From positions 3,480,672 to 3,544,671 of the forward strand of contig NC_065405.1 of NCBI RefSeq assembly GCF_024362695.1: a stretch of DNA of 64,000 nucleotides, read 5' to 3'. Shown one piece after another: positions 34,005 through 44,139 of this stretch. The notes under the pieces were generated by a model. It did no database searches and was not told where the DNA came from. It saw nothing but the letters and a program-made list of their open reading frames with translations. The DNA comes from Pectinophora gossypiella (Eukaryota > Arthropoda > Insecta > Lepidoptera > Gelechiidae). The position numbers and the translations under genes are program-made. Numbering within the stretch: position 1 is the first letter of the stretch; the number at the start of each line of letters is the position of its first letter.

Positions 34005-34080
34005 AGCCCGTTCGGGGAACGCGTGGATTACATTGTAGCGTCACGGGTTTGAATCCCAGTTCGGGCTCTAAACCACTAGA
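34005..34080 (+). repeat. tRNA-like SINE head, other family
   Basis: AGCCCG at the start and CGGGCT at the end can pair like an acceptor stem, and GGGTTTGAATCCC is a good B box. The enclosed RNA would be only about 63 nt and lacks a normal anticodon arm, so a SINE head or tRNA pseudogene fits better than a working tRNA. Confidence 0.45.
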
Positions 34081-34114
34081 AGCGAATTACTCGTGGTTTG
34101 GAAAAGATCGTGGT

Positions 34115-34260
34115 TTCCAGGGGCCTGTTTCATAAAACTTACGTTACGTACTTTCGTAAATTACAACGACAATTTAGTGTTCATTACGTAGCTAATATGA
34201 AACTGCAAAATATTTGTAATCACAAACCCCGCAATGTACATCAAATTGAAACAGGACCCA
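34115..34260 (+). repeat. GGGGCCTGTTTCATAA-type element fragment
   Basis: A GGGGCCTGTTTCATAAAACT end of the kind found on some DNA-transposon MITEs is followed by TTACGTTACGTACTTTCGTA. The inverted partner end is not seen. Confidence 0.3.
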
Positions 34261-34720
34261 GGATTTGTGGCAATAGGCTCGCCCCTATTAAATGGCACTT
34301 AAGATCATATTTAGCTGGGAATGGGGCATATACTATGCACCCCTGCCTACCCCTTCGGGGGTACCTACAGCCGTGAAGCTATAGGTAATATAAGTATATT
34401 TAACATTTAGTTAAATATTTTTGGCAACCTGATCGGTTGTTTATTTGTGTAAACCAAAAGCATACGGGAACAGCGGGATTACTTTTAAATGACGAACTAA
34501 TGTTATTTAAGTGATAGAAAATACTTTTTATTGTACTTAAACTTTTACAAACAAAATAATCGTAAAACATCGCCGATCAAAAGCATCGAGAATAGAGCGA
34601 TATCAACGACAAGTGACAGTTCGTGGGGAGACGTCCAAAAACTCGAATACACATCTAACAATCAATAAGTTTAAAATAAAATCTTTAAATATGAAATATT
34701 GCGATAAATAATTATTTAAA

Positions 34721-34918
34721 AGTGTTCAATAATTATTATAAAAGTTAAAATTCTGTTTGCTAACATTTGGTAGAAGTGCAACTCAGTACGTAGTTAGTAG
34801 GTATCTACACACATTTTTAAGTGTTCAATAATTATTATAAAAGTTAAAATTCTGTTTGCTAACATTTGGTAGAAGTGCAACTCAGTACGTAGTTAGTAGG
34901 TATCTACACACATTTTTA
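34721..34918. repeat. Perfect tandem duplication, 2 x 99 bp
   Basis: The unit at 34721-34819 is repeated without a visible mismatch at 34820-34918, starting AGTGTTCAATAATTATTATA and ending ACACATTTTTA. It is non-coding and AT-rich. It is either a very recent duplication or an assembly artefact. Confidence 0.9.
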
Positions 34919-36000
34919 GGTATACCTATCTAATATTTTTTTCTTTCAACGTTCATTAAATAGGGAGATACCTACCTAGCTCAGGGGCTGTGTTTGACAT
35001 TTTTAATGTAAGTACTTATTCAATCTTCATTTCGTTTTTCTACTCTACTTATTTGTCGACGAATAGCTTTCAGTGGGTTTGGCCAGTGGCTCTGTTCGCG
35101 TACCTAGAATTTATATCAACGTGATGAGATTTACGTTGTAGGACCTAGTGAAGTGATTAGGTGCGAAGTCCAGTCAGTTTCTTGCAAAGTAATAAATTAA
35201 CTGGTTGCACTTAACACTTCCTGGTTACATGTCGTTTCTGTAATAGACCAAAAACACCTACAAAAACATAAATTTTATAATTGTGACAACTAATGGTAGG
35301 TACATAATTTCTCCACTGTTTACAAATAATTCGCCGGGCTCAGTGACTGAACTTTTGCTCTTTGATGTAGGTGGTAATGAATTTCCTTACACTTATTTAC
35401 TTGATGGAGAGTCTAGTACCCTTGTAATAAGACGGTGTAGATAGGTACTTAGGTAGGTATGTAAGTACCTATATCATTATTAGTAAGTACTTATATCATT
35501 ATTATTTAAAATAAGCTTGTTTATGTGCGTGTTATCAACGGATACGTCTCGTCTCGTCTTGATAGATATAACGAAGGTCTATTTATTAGGTTCTGCAATC
35601 TTATGAATAAAATTCCTACAAGTTGTTTTATGAATGAATAATCTGTGCAACAGAGATTGGTAAAGTTTATTACACCTGCGTGAAAGATAAACTACTTATG
35701 TAGGTAAAAAGGTAGGTGAATAATGATAAACGAGGAAGGTAGCAATTTAGAGACGTAAGACCATTAAAAGTTAAAAAAACAAAATAGGTAGGTAGGTAGG
35801 TACCTGCCTACTTATTGCTTAAAATAGTTTTGATGAAATACCTAGGTAGGTAGGCATTTACCTATTAGGTCTTAAAACAATGCCGATATTTAGCACGTGC
35901 GTGTGTGTAAATAGTGGTTCGAACCACGTAGGTACCTAACAGGCAATTCGTTAGCATGATTATAGCTGTGTTAGGGCATCGGGTTCACGGCATACCGGGT
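34919..36000. other. Intergenic, GGTA-rich low complexity
   Basis: It is rich in TAGGTAGG/TACCTACC units (clearest at 35785-35815 and 35840-35870), a common lepidopteran microsatellite type. No gene. Confidence 0.5.
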
Positions 36001-36102
36001 GCAGCCTGTCGGTCATTAAGTAATGCCACAAGTATCGCCAGCTTTCTCCCAAACGTGGGCGACTCGTGCTCCCATTCGGCTGACCCATTCGTGTTTACAC
36101 AG

Positions 36103-36184
36103 CTCTCGCTCCGATAGCGACGTCGTCACCAATCGATGCCACCACGATAACGACTGTTTACCTGCCGATTACTGCACGTTCAAG
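36103..36184 (+). CDS. Possible cysteine-rich internal exon
   Basis: Between an acceptor-like TTTACACAG (ending 36102) and a donor-like AAG|GTGAAC (from 36185), the plus strand can encode RCHHDNDCLPADYCTFK. The C-x2-D-x-D-C-x4-Y-C spacing recalls small disulphide-rich extracellular modules (EB-like). The segment is GC-richer than its surroundings. No neighbouring plus-strand exons were found, and the opposite strand is also partly open, so this may not be a real exon. Confidence 0.2.
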
Positions 36185-36386
36185 GTGAACTCCACAATCG
36201 ACCATTCAGACTCGGCGAACTACAGTTTTATTGCACGGTAAACTTATTACTCAGGCGCCGTGTTGACATTGAAAGTTACGCAAGTCACATGCAACTCCGC
36301 CGTCTAGACTACGTTAACCGGCCCGTGTAGGCAGAAACCTTAACAAAAAGCCGGGCAAATGCCGCATTTAAGACGGTCCCCCTTAC

Positions 36387-36452
36387 CTCTTGCGCTCGAA
36401 CGTATCCTGCGAGGACTACACAAGACAGCCATAGGTATATCCTCAAATGCAT
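36387..36452 (-). CDS. First coding exon of an unidentified secreted or membrane protein (partial gene)
   Basis: The minus strand encodes 22 residues beginning MHLRIYLWLSCVVLAGYV and ending RAQE. This is a textbook signal peptide with a hydrophobic core and small residue before the likely cleavage after RA. It ends at a strong donor, GAG|GTAAGG, in phase 0. An in-frame upstream ATG at 36518 exists, but starting there would bury the signal sequence, so the inner ATG (36452) is preferred. A CpG-rich block with an arthropod initiator lies just upstream. The following exons must lie at lower coordinates; I could not identify them, so the product is unknown. Confidence 0.5.
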
Positions 36453-36599
36453 CACAACAAATGTGAACTGGACCTGTCGCACCAGCAGCGTGACACTACC
36501 ACTACAATAACACAGCACAAAACAATTTGCTGTTATGTTATTCCACTAGCACCATGCACACGGCCACAATAACACGCGAAACGACATGCGGCGTCGATT

Positions 36600-36720
36600 T
36601 GCGATAGTAGTAAACTGACGGGCGCTTGGTGCTCGGTTCACGACGTAGGGCGCGCGCCCCGCTCGCCGCTCGCGGCTAACTTCACGCGGAAGGGCGCTCG
36701 GTCGTCGCCCGATGGTCGAT
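36600..36720 (-). promoter_or_regulatory. CpG-rich promoter-like block with initiator
   Basis: This is one of the two densest CpG blocks in the window. On the minus strand, TCAGTT (36618-36613) matches the arthropod initiator TCAKTY, placing a start near 36616, about 160 bases upstream of the signal-peptide ATG at 36452. No TATA box is seen at about -30. It probably drives the gene whose first coding exon is 36387-36452. Confidence 0.45.
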
Positions 36721-37194
36721 GAAGCTCTATTTCGTGTCACGCACTCCAATTTATTACATTCCCTCACTCGAGTGTTAGCTATATGGTTCCACAAAAACAA
36801 CTCCCTAATTCTGTGTCGGATCGAAAGGCCGCTGTGCCAAAGTCACAAGACTAATGGAACTTGCCTTTTGTTGGATATCGGTCGGATTGTACATATAGAC
36901 ACAAATTCTAAATTTGTACGCAGTACGTAGTGGGACAGAAATATTATTTGCTAGGGCGACGACCGTGTCCCTTTGAAGATGAATGTCAAAACAAACATCC
37001 CATGCGATATAATTAGAAATCACTAATATAAGGAAGAATCAATCACTTATTTCTGCTAATCGACATTACCTACCATTCATCTATCAAACTACTATATTAA
37101 TTAATTAATTACTAAATATTTTTAAGTACTTACCTACCTTGAGATAGGACATTCTGTGCTAAAAAGTAATTAATCATGGTTACCTAAACCCGTC
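36721..37194. other. Intergenic upstream of the candidate promoter
   Basis: AT content rises again away from 36720. No coding exon or repeat was recognised. Confidence 0.4.
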
Positions 37195-37373
37195 CGTTCC
37201 GTGCTCCGGAAGGCACGTTAAGCCGTTGGTCCCGGCTGCATTAGCAGTCGTTAATAACCATCAATCCGCACTGGGCCCGCGTGGTGGTTTAAGGCCCGAT
37301 CTCCCTATCCATCCATAGGGAAGGCCCGTGCCCCAGCAGTGGGGACGTTAATGGGCTGATGATGATGACCTAA
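37195..37373 (+). repeat. 5S-headed SINE family, 5' truncated copy
   Basis: It starts in the shared core (GGAAGGCACGTTAAGCCGTT) and continues through GCATTAGCAGTCGTTAATAA, CCCTATCCATCCATAGGGAA and CCCCAGCAGTGGGGACGTTA to GGGCTGATGATGATG. This is identical in order to 9131-9378, but the 5S-like head is missing. Confidence 0.75.
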
Positions 37374-37470
37374 ACCCAATTATTAATAGAGTAATTACTT
37401 GTAGACCCAATGTGCAAGTATTTTATTAAAACTGACACAGATATTAAGATAAGTTAATGATAAATTCGTT

Positions 37471-37775
37471 TAGGTCCTGGGTTCGAATCCCGGTGGGGAC
37501 ATATCACAAAAATCACTTTGTGACCCTTGGTTAGGACATTACAGGCTGATCAGATCACCAGATCAGAAAGTAAGACGATCCGTGCTTCAGAAGACACGTT
37601 AAAGCTCAGGTGAATTAAGTTTACGAAGGGTAAGCCGTTGGTCCTGGCCACTACTTACTGATGTAAGTACGTAGTCGTTACATGAGTCATGTCAGGGGCC
37701 TTTGGCGGCTCAATAGGAACCCTGACACCAGGGTTGTTGAGGTTGGTACTCCACCTCACAGCCCACACGATAGAA
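37471..37775 (+). repeat. SINE family A, head partly lost
   Basis: It begins at the B box (CCTGGGTTCGAATCCCGGTG), continues with CACAAAAATCACTTTGTGAC and a core carrying a short insertion (after GACACGTTAAA), and ends in CACACGATAGAAGAA. Confidence 0.8.
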
Positions 37776-38471
37776 GAAAATAAATTCGTTTAATTAGACC
37801 CCTGCTTGGAGATATATATGGCATGGGAGCTCTAACTTCCTGTAACTTGTATGTAGCCTTCCAAAGCAGAACGACATAACCAAACGAACAAAAAACTAAA
37901 TATGACTGTAAAGAGAAGTGAGATACCTACCTTTTGCTCAATCAGTGACTTTATATTCATCCATAATAAAATGTTTTTAACAAAGGTTTTTAACGTTTTC
38001 TGACGTCTAGCGCCATCTAGCGGCAAGTAGGAAAATATCTAAACACGGAAAATGAGTGGAGTAATGTTTATTCATTCCTATTTAACATTACCGTGTATGT
38101 AGAGTCAAAAAATAATAACTTTCATATATATGTTAGTTACATTGATGTATAATATAATAATTGTTGCGTCATTAGTAGACGCAGGGTAAACTCAACTTCA
38201 TAAAGCATTTTCACTTGGCCAAAAGGTGGCGCTGTAAAAAAAACTTGGATGAATCACTGTTATTTTTGTAACTGCAGTGCAAGTGAACTATAAGATTGAT
38301 CAATCCTGATCGATCTATGTTCCATGCCTGAAATAGACTATCCTGACATATGAATAACGGCTCTGTAATAGGTCCGTTTAAGACACGTTATAACCAAAAA
38401 ATATTATGTGGTTTAGATTCAGTTTAATTTCTTTTATTTATAAGTTATCCTCGGACTCTAGTACAATTTCA
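37776..38471. other. Intergenic, no gene seen
   Basis: AT-rich; nothing recognisable. Confidence 0.4.
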
Positions 38472-38565
38472 GTGAGCATCAGAATGACTGAAATAAATGA
38501 CAAAATTTTTTTTAGTAATATTTTAAAACTGATCTGTCATTTTGGGCAGTCATTCTGATGCTCAC
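38472..38565. repeat. 94-nt perfect-stem hairpin
   Basis: The 19-base arm GTGAGCATCAGAATGACTG (38472-38490) is exactly complementary to 38547-38565. A second imperfect pairing (ATGACAAAAT / TGTCAT) extends the stem towards a T-rich loop. It could be a small MITE or a microRNA-like precursor. It lies about 350 bp beyond the 3' end of the IF1 coding region. Confidence 0.6.
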
Positions 38566-38918
38566 CAATTTCAAACTGTCTAGGTAATGGTTCTCAAATA
38601 AAATTGACAAATTTGCGTAGGGATAGATTAAAAACGGATGTTTTTAATTCTAATTTGTTTTGTTTGTTTAATTTTTATTTGTTTTCGACTAAAATACGAT
38701 TTGAAACAGTGCATAATGTGAAGAGTAAAATAAAAATCAAATACTACAACACAATGCCTATAATCATATATTTTAAACTGTTAAGCTACTCCTACACAAA
38801 ATAAAAGCGAAAATAACATCCTTATACACAATCAACCATTGCATTGTAAATAACATTATGAAGTTTAAGACATTTTTCATACTACTAATAAATTGTATGA
38901 GTGTTCAGTTCTGTTCAC

Positions 38919-39050
38919 TTATTTGTTGTCCATGTTAGTTATGGTTTGTTTGTGACGGCGGATGGCGTCCTCGTGGCGTTTGATCTGCTCCTCGTGGAAA
39001 GAGATCTCCTTGTCCAAATGGCTCTTCAGATTTGCAAGCTGTTCCTTTTG
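38919..39050 (-). CDS. ATP5IF1: IF1 exon 3 (coiled coil, stop)
   Basis: The exon encodes 43 residues plus TAA (38921-38919), from QKEQLANLKS to TITNMDNK. The acceptor TTAATTACAG ends at 39051. Regular histidines and charged heptads support a coiled coil. Confidence 0.93.
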   Translation of the reverse strand, partial: QKEQLANLKSHLDKEISFHEEQIKRHEDAIRRHKQTITNMDNK

Positions 39051-41402
39051 CTGTAATTAAAAGAGAAAACATTTTAAGCACATGTATTTCAATATAATGT
39101 AACAAAGTCTATAGTTTAATCATAGGTTATTTTAAATTTGAGTAATGTTGTGTATGAATGTAATTAAAGAACTGAACTGAACTGTTTAAGTTAAAATTTA
39201 TACTCATACATTCCTTATAAAGTTGTGATTTCGGACAAGTGTTTACTAGTGGAAAAAAGTGATGTTTAATAAGTAATTTATTGAAAAAACACAAAATAAT
39301 ATCTTTCTAATTTCTAATATTTAAGTTTGTTGTGTAATTTTAATTTTACTTTATTTTTAAATACTTAAGTACCCTTAATTGTATAAGTTATGTACGCCGT
39401 AATTGTCATATATATTAGTCATAATACCGTAACCTTATATGTAAAATGTTTTAATATATGTGATGTGGTTGTACTTTATAAATAAATAAATAAGAAAACA
39501 TATTTTAAGCACAGATACTTCGATGTAATGTAGCAAACTCTATAGTTTAGTATTTATATCATAGTTTATTTTAATTTGTAGAGAGAGAGAGAGAGAGAGA
39601 ATGTTGTGCGTGCATGTAATTGACATGTTGTGGTATGTATACCCCAACAAACCGGAATGGTGGTTGTAACTGATTACTTGTGGCTCTGCCCACACCATTA
39701 GTATCGCCTCTCTGCTTTGGTGGTGTCTGGTGCTAAATATTTGGACATCAAAAAAATAAAGCACATTGATTCACTATCAATTTGCCAGGACCTGTGTTGC
39801 CAGAGATATCATGCAATTTTGCTTGACATGGTCATAATATTCTACTCTAACATTAGACACATCATCATCACTAATTTAAGAGCAACACTCTTGTTGGTGT
39901 AGCATTCTCCATGCTACTTTTTAGGGAAAACAGGGCACTTGTCTTCACCCCACTTAGTGACACAAAAACTCAAAAATGGCTTAGACAAATTTGGCTATAA
40001 TTTTTCGTGTGTACTTGTTACAAATGATTTACATTCAGTGTCTGACAAGAGGCCTCAAATTGATTGATTTAAAAGCAACATAGTTCAAGGCAATAAGAAA
40101 AGTCAATTAGCGTGATCACAAATCTTTGCAATCAAAACAATTTGTTTTCCAATGTATGGAGTGTACTATACGATACCATTCTTCTAAAAAGATAGACAGT
40201 TTCATACCACAAGAAATTTACCATTATACATAATCATTATTAGGTTTCTTAATGAAACCTTGTTTTTTAATCAACACATTGGGTGCGCCTGCGGTGGTGA
40301 TGTGTTTGTACTGTTAGATATAAGTAAGTATAAATAAAATCTTTGTCTTTTCTTTAGATAAATAATAAGTCCCACTGCTGGGCAAAGGTCTCCCCCCCAT
40401 CCATACCCTCATAAGCATAAATATCTTAAAAACTGTTATTTTTATAGTAATATTCCTGATTTATAATTATCACTGTACCTTCTTGTAGAAGTACTCTTCT
40501 TCGCGTGCAGCTTCCATCTTGCCAAAGGCACCGCCAGCCTCACGGATGGCACCACCACCACCGCCACCCTTGCCAGCACCAGAGCCAGGCTCACCAGAAT
40601 ACATCCTGAAATAAAAAAGAAAATATATCACATCAAATGTGTTATTGTATTTACTAATTTACTAGGAATAATGGACTCTTGTATTTACTTGCTTTATTAA
40701 AATGCACTTCTAAATTAAAAGATAAAATATGAATTTTCAATTTTGATTTTCAAAGTAACATGCTTGACAGTTGTAGTCTGTGTTAACTAGAAGGGATCAA
40801 AGCAAAAAGGTAATAAATGTCAAAGATAAGAAAAAGGTTTTATAGAAACTGATTTGAAAGATAGAATTGGTAAATATGTGCACTCAAAAAGGCTAAATAT
40901 GACACACATTAGATACTAGTGCTAATAAGTTTTGGCTGGTTTGTTTTTTTAATACTTGCATTAGCAGTAGGCCACTGAAATTGAAATATTAATGTAATAA
41001 GAAACTGCGTAGGTTCTATTTTCAACATAAAAAAATGTGGCGTAATGTCAGTGGAATAAACAATAAAAGTTCTGGATCGCTGATGTCATTGACTTTGGAC
41101 GTCTTTGTCATAACGTTCTGAAAGATAAAATCTGAAGTGTTTGCGTGAAGTAAATCGGGAACTATTTTCTCTGTGAACAGGGGCGAAACGATATTTTTCA
41201 AGCGTACTGTAATACTATAGTTTAGTTACTTGTATTTTCTATCGATAAAATATTAAAAAATTACACTAGCACTCAAAATAAAGTTTATTTGCAGGTATTG
41301 CGTAACACACCATGCCGGTGTTTGGACTTGTTGCAAAATATATTCTCACCTGACACTAATAGCACGCAGCAATGATGATCTATTTCTTGCAATAAAACTC
41401 AT
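38919..41402 (-). CDS. ATP5IF1: Mitochondrial ATP synthase inhibitor IF1 (three exons)
   Basis: IF1 binds the catalytic F1 sector of mitochondrial ATP synthase and blocks ATP hydrolysis when the membrane potential falls. The coding exons, joined 41402-41350, 40605-40479 and 39050-38919, give 103 aa, the usual family size. Residues 1-18 are basic and hydroxylated without acids (MSFIARNRSSLLRAIS), a mitochondrial targeting presequence. A glycine stretch at 29-36 leads into IREAGGAFGKMEAAREEEY at 38-56, the inhibitory core that inserts into F1. Residues about 61-100 (QLANLKSHLDKE...HEEQIKRHEDAI) form the histidine-rich coiled coil used for dimerisation and pH sensing. Both introns have GT-AG ends and preserve frame (phase 2, then phase 0). 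It stands alone, with no co-directional partner. Confidence 0.95.
39051..40478 (-). other. IF1 intron 2 with internal duplication and repeats
   Basis: Two diverged copies of a segment of about 100 bp (39065-39160 and 39493-39640, both with TTTTAAGCACA and CTATAGTTTA) flank AT-rich sequence. A (GA)n tract lies at 39580-39600 and a diverged family H piece at 39875-39930. An AAATAAATAAATAAG run lies near 39480. Confidence 0.5.
40479..40605 (-). CDS. ATP5IF1: IF1 exon 2 (inhibitory core)
   Basis: The exon encodes MYSGEPGSGAGK, a run of glycines and IREAGGAFGKMEAAREEEY. The acceptor is TTTCAG and the donor AAG|GTACAG. The first base completes the split arginine codon from exon 1. Confidence 0.93.
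41350..41402 (-). CDS. ATP5IF1: IF1 exon 1 (mitochondrial presequence)
   Basis: The exon encodes MSFIARNRSSLLRAISV and two bases of the next codon, with donor CAG|GTGAGA. The short length is why it could be overlooked. The next coding exon fits in frame. Confidence 0.88.
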
Positions 41403-41904
41403 GATTATATTATTATTTAAGACTATATTAAACGTTTAGAATAGAACTATAAAATAATGAAATATAATAAAATCCAACCCCCAAGTCAAATGACAGTTCG
41501 ATTTGACATATACGTCCATTTTATACGACCATAGACTTTTTTCTTTTACATGTTCGGATATTCACAAGCTATTTACCAGATTCCACCAGGAGGGTTTTTA
41601 GTATATTTTTATAATACCCAAGTTTTCGTTTGGCTAAGCTCACTATAAATATGCCTATTCCACTATCATTCCCTTATATTTTAATAATTAGAGATGCACC
41701 GGACTAGTCGCCGTTGAATAATGAATTGATTTTTTAAATAAAACGAAAATTAAGACTCCTATCCAATGTCTTTGTCACACAATGTCATTGTCACACTTCG
41801 TCAAACCTTTAATGTGTGACGTTATTTGTGGGTGACCCCGAATCGGTTAAGTAGTCGACCAAGTCTATAGAAAGCGCAACTCTAACGTATATATTTTTTA
41901 TGGC
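41403..41904. other. IF1 5' flank and intergenic
   Basis: It should contain the IF1 promoter and 5' UTR. No TATA box or initiator could be assigned with confidence, and there is no other gene. Confidence 0.35.
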
Positions 41905-42220
41905 ATCAGTGGTCCATTAGTTAATCATTGGGCTCACGATCCGGACGTCGTGGTTCAAATCCCGGTAGGGGAAATCACAAATTTAATTTAAACACTGTGA
42001 CTCCTAGCACCTACTTTGCTATCATAGGCTGATCACCCGATTGTCCGAAAGTAAGAGGATCGGTGCTTCGAAAGGCACATGAAGCTATCACTTACTGATA
42101 TAAGCACGTAGTATAACAGCGATGACAGCCTTTGGCGACTGAATAAATATAATAATAACCCTGACATCACGGTTGCTCAGGTTGGTCATCTACCTCACAC
42201 ACAACGCACACGATAAAAGA
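41905..42220 (+). repeat. tRNA-derived SINE family A, diverged
   Basis: Head GGCATCAGTGGTCCATTAG, B box GTGGTTCAAATCCCGGTAGG, core GGTGCTTCGAAAGGCACATG and tail with ACCCTGACATCACGGTTGC. It is more diverged than the other copies. Confidence 0.75.
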
Positions 42221-42707
42221 TTTATTTAGTATCTAGTATCTACCTACCTACATTGATTGACATTCTCAGCTATTAATTTCATAGAAAGTTCAGTATCCAC
42301 TGAACACCTACTGAAGTAAGAAAGCTGTTTTTCGGTTAAACGATTATTAGAGGATATATAATGACATAGAGCAACACGGACCTCCCTCCGCTATAATGAC
42401 GACGTTTGACATTCAATCACCCAGTAGTCCATTAAGGTCAGCGCGTTTCACCTTTCAAGTCTGCAATTTATTATATTTTTCAATTTAGTCTCTAGTCCCG
42501 ACACATTTTCTTTTACTTTATGTAATTTTATTTCGAAATTACACTTGTACCAACAAAATCCCCCATAATTTAATTTTAATGCTTAAAACATTATGTAGGT
42601 ACGTATATCCGAATTTACAGGGACATTAGCATAGACAAAAGATTTTTACCACTGCGGTGGTGCTAATTTTATAGCAGCGCGAAAATTCAAAAGTACTAAT
42701 AAACAAC
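42221..42707. other. Intergenic, 3' flank of the SANT-like gene
   Basis: AT-rich; nothing recognisable. Confidence 0.4.
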
Positions 42708-42861
42708 TTACTCCATTTCTCGCTTTTTCACCCATAAAATATGTTTTAAACGTTGCTCAGCTATTATTTTATTTAGTTCTGCTGTTTCTCTCATAGCCTT
42801 GACTACATGACGCTCTTCTTTTAATGCCTCTAGTTTTAATTGCTTTTCTGCTGCAGAAAAC
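42708..42861 (-). CDS. SANT-like protein exon 3 (coiled coil, stop)
   Basis: The acceptor TTTTGACCACAG ends at 42862. The exon encodes FSAAEKQLKLEALKEERHVV onwards to KKREME and TAA at 42710-42708. A GTAAGT overlaps the stop region, so a longer alternative form using that donor cannot be excluded, although the frame already ends. Confidence 0.85.
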
Positions 42862-44139
42862 CTGTGGTCAAAAATATAGTTTTAAAACTAGGTTTTTTAT
42901 AGTTCACACAAAACAAACAATCTGTAAGAGTGACCCACCTGAAAAATTCTTGAAATTCCCTCTGAAAAGGGGTTTGCATAATCAAATTATTGGTGTTTGT
43001 ATCCTCCAAGTAGGATGTATCAGTGCTGGCAGATGCGTTCTTTACATTGCATCTTTCTTGCTCTTGTGGCTCATATTCTTGAACCTCTGAGTTATGCTCA
43101 GATGATGTAGAAGATGACTCATCATGGATAAGAGGTTGATTTGAGTCATTTGTCTCACATTGGGGTACTTCTTCTGGAGGTGGCTCTACTTCCATTGAAT
43201 TACTTATGCTGCAACTTGGTTGGTTCACTTCCCTAAAATGAATAGATGCTTTAATTATTATAGGATTCATATTTGTAATCAGTAATACAGAGCATTGGCT
43301 CTGTATTGAATTAGACATGTAAGTATTTAGGTACTTTTATGGGTACCTAGTAAACATATCTATAGGTATGACATTAAACTAAGAAAACTGAATACTCAAA
43401 GAAAATATTACTTAAGTAATTAAATACGTAACTACTTACTTAAATAATTGAGTTCCGGTAGTATGTATTTTCCTTATAAATTAAACTAGGTTAATACACT
43501 ATTTATGACTATCTAACAGATACAGGTATAGGTAATACAAAGCCATATTAGATTCTATCATGTACCCTACCTACCTACTTGAAATCAAAATTTTAAGACT
43601 TACTCATCAATTCTTTCAGTTTTAATTTCAATATTCGGGACATCACATGTGACAGTTTCATTTAAATTGTTCATAATATCTTGACCCTCATTCCTCAGTA
43701 CACCATCTTTCATCAGCTCCAGTATATCACACACTTGGATCGACTGTCGGCTATATTTCTGTACATCATTACCGTTTAACGATATCTCCATACGAGCAAT
43801 ACGTTTCATGTTTTGCCACTGAGTCTTCACTTTTTTTATAGAACTGCCATTGAACTTATTCCCGAATCTGTTTGCAAACTCACGTAGAATCTCGTTCCAA
43901 GCCACATCTTTCTCTTCATAATGATTAGGCCCGTTAGTGGTCCTAGTGATCACCAATCTCCGCTCCTTAATTAAGTCTAGGAGGAACTGCTTTTCCTCAA
44001 CCGACCAATTAGGCGTCCTCGACCGACGATTAGCGATTTTCCCCATTTTTCGTGTCACCTCTTGAGGGTCGTGGTTTATCTTTTGCAACGATTTGTTGCA
44101 AACGATGCACTCGACGTCCAAAATTATAGGCTTCCACAT
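42708..44139 (-). CDS. Myb/SANT-like DNA-binding domain protein (zeste-type), three exons
   Basis: This is a putative nuclear DNA-binding regulator of the Myb/SANT-like (regulatory protein zeste-like) group. Joining 44139-43604, 43232-42939 and 42861-42708 gives 327 aa in frame. The trihelical domain spans about residues 42-125, with tryptophans at 45 (NWSVEEKQFLLDLI), 81 (DVAWNEILREFANRF) and 108 (VKTQWQNMKRIAR), the pattern of the Myb-like domain used by zeste-type proteins. Residues about 180-275 are acidic and serine-rich (EPPPEEVPQ, SSSTSSEHNS), likely a disordered or activation region. The C-terminus (EKQLKLEALKEERHV...) looks like a coiled coil for self-association, as in zeste. The start at 44139 includes a CxxC (CIVCNKSL); Met32 (44046) is a possible alternative start. 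Targets are unknown. Confidence 0.88.
42939..43232 (-). CDS. SANT-like protein exon 2 (acidic, serine-rich)
   Basis: The acceptor CATTTTAG ends at 43233 and the donor TTCAG|GTGGGT starts at 42938. The 294 bases keep phase 2 at both ends. It encodes EVNQPSCSIS to FQREFQEFF. Confidence 0.85.
43604..44139 (-). CDS. SANT-like protein exon 1 (DNA-binding domain)
   Basis: The exon encodes residues 1-178 plus two bases and ends at donor GATGA|GTAAGT. Reading through would hit a stop one codon later, so splicing is needed. Confidence 0.88.

Noticed and set aside
34005..34080. Possible tRNA gene with pairing acceptor ends
   Set aside because: It is too short for a full cloverleaf and lacks a clear anticodon arm, so it is listed as a SINE head or pseudogene.
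34721..34918. CRISPR-like direct repeats
   Set aside because: It is a simple two-unit tandem duplication without spacers, in a eukaryotic genome. No CRISPR array is present anywhere in the window.
36546..36800. 84-codon minus-strand open frame in the CpG-rich block
   Set aside because: It is arginine-rich by base composition and lies in the promoter or 5' UTR of the candidate gene. There is no conserved motif.
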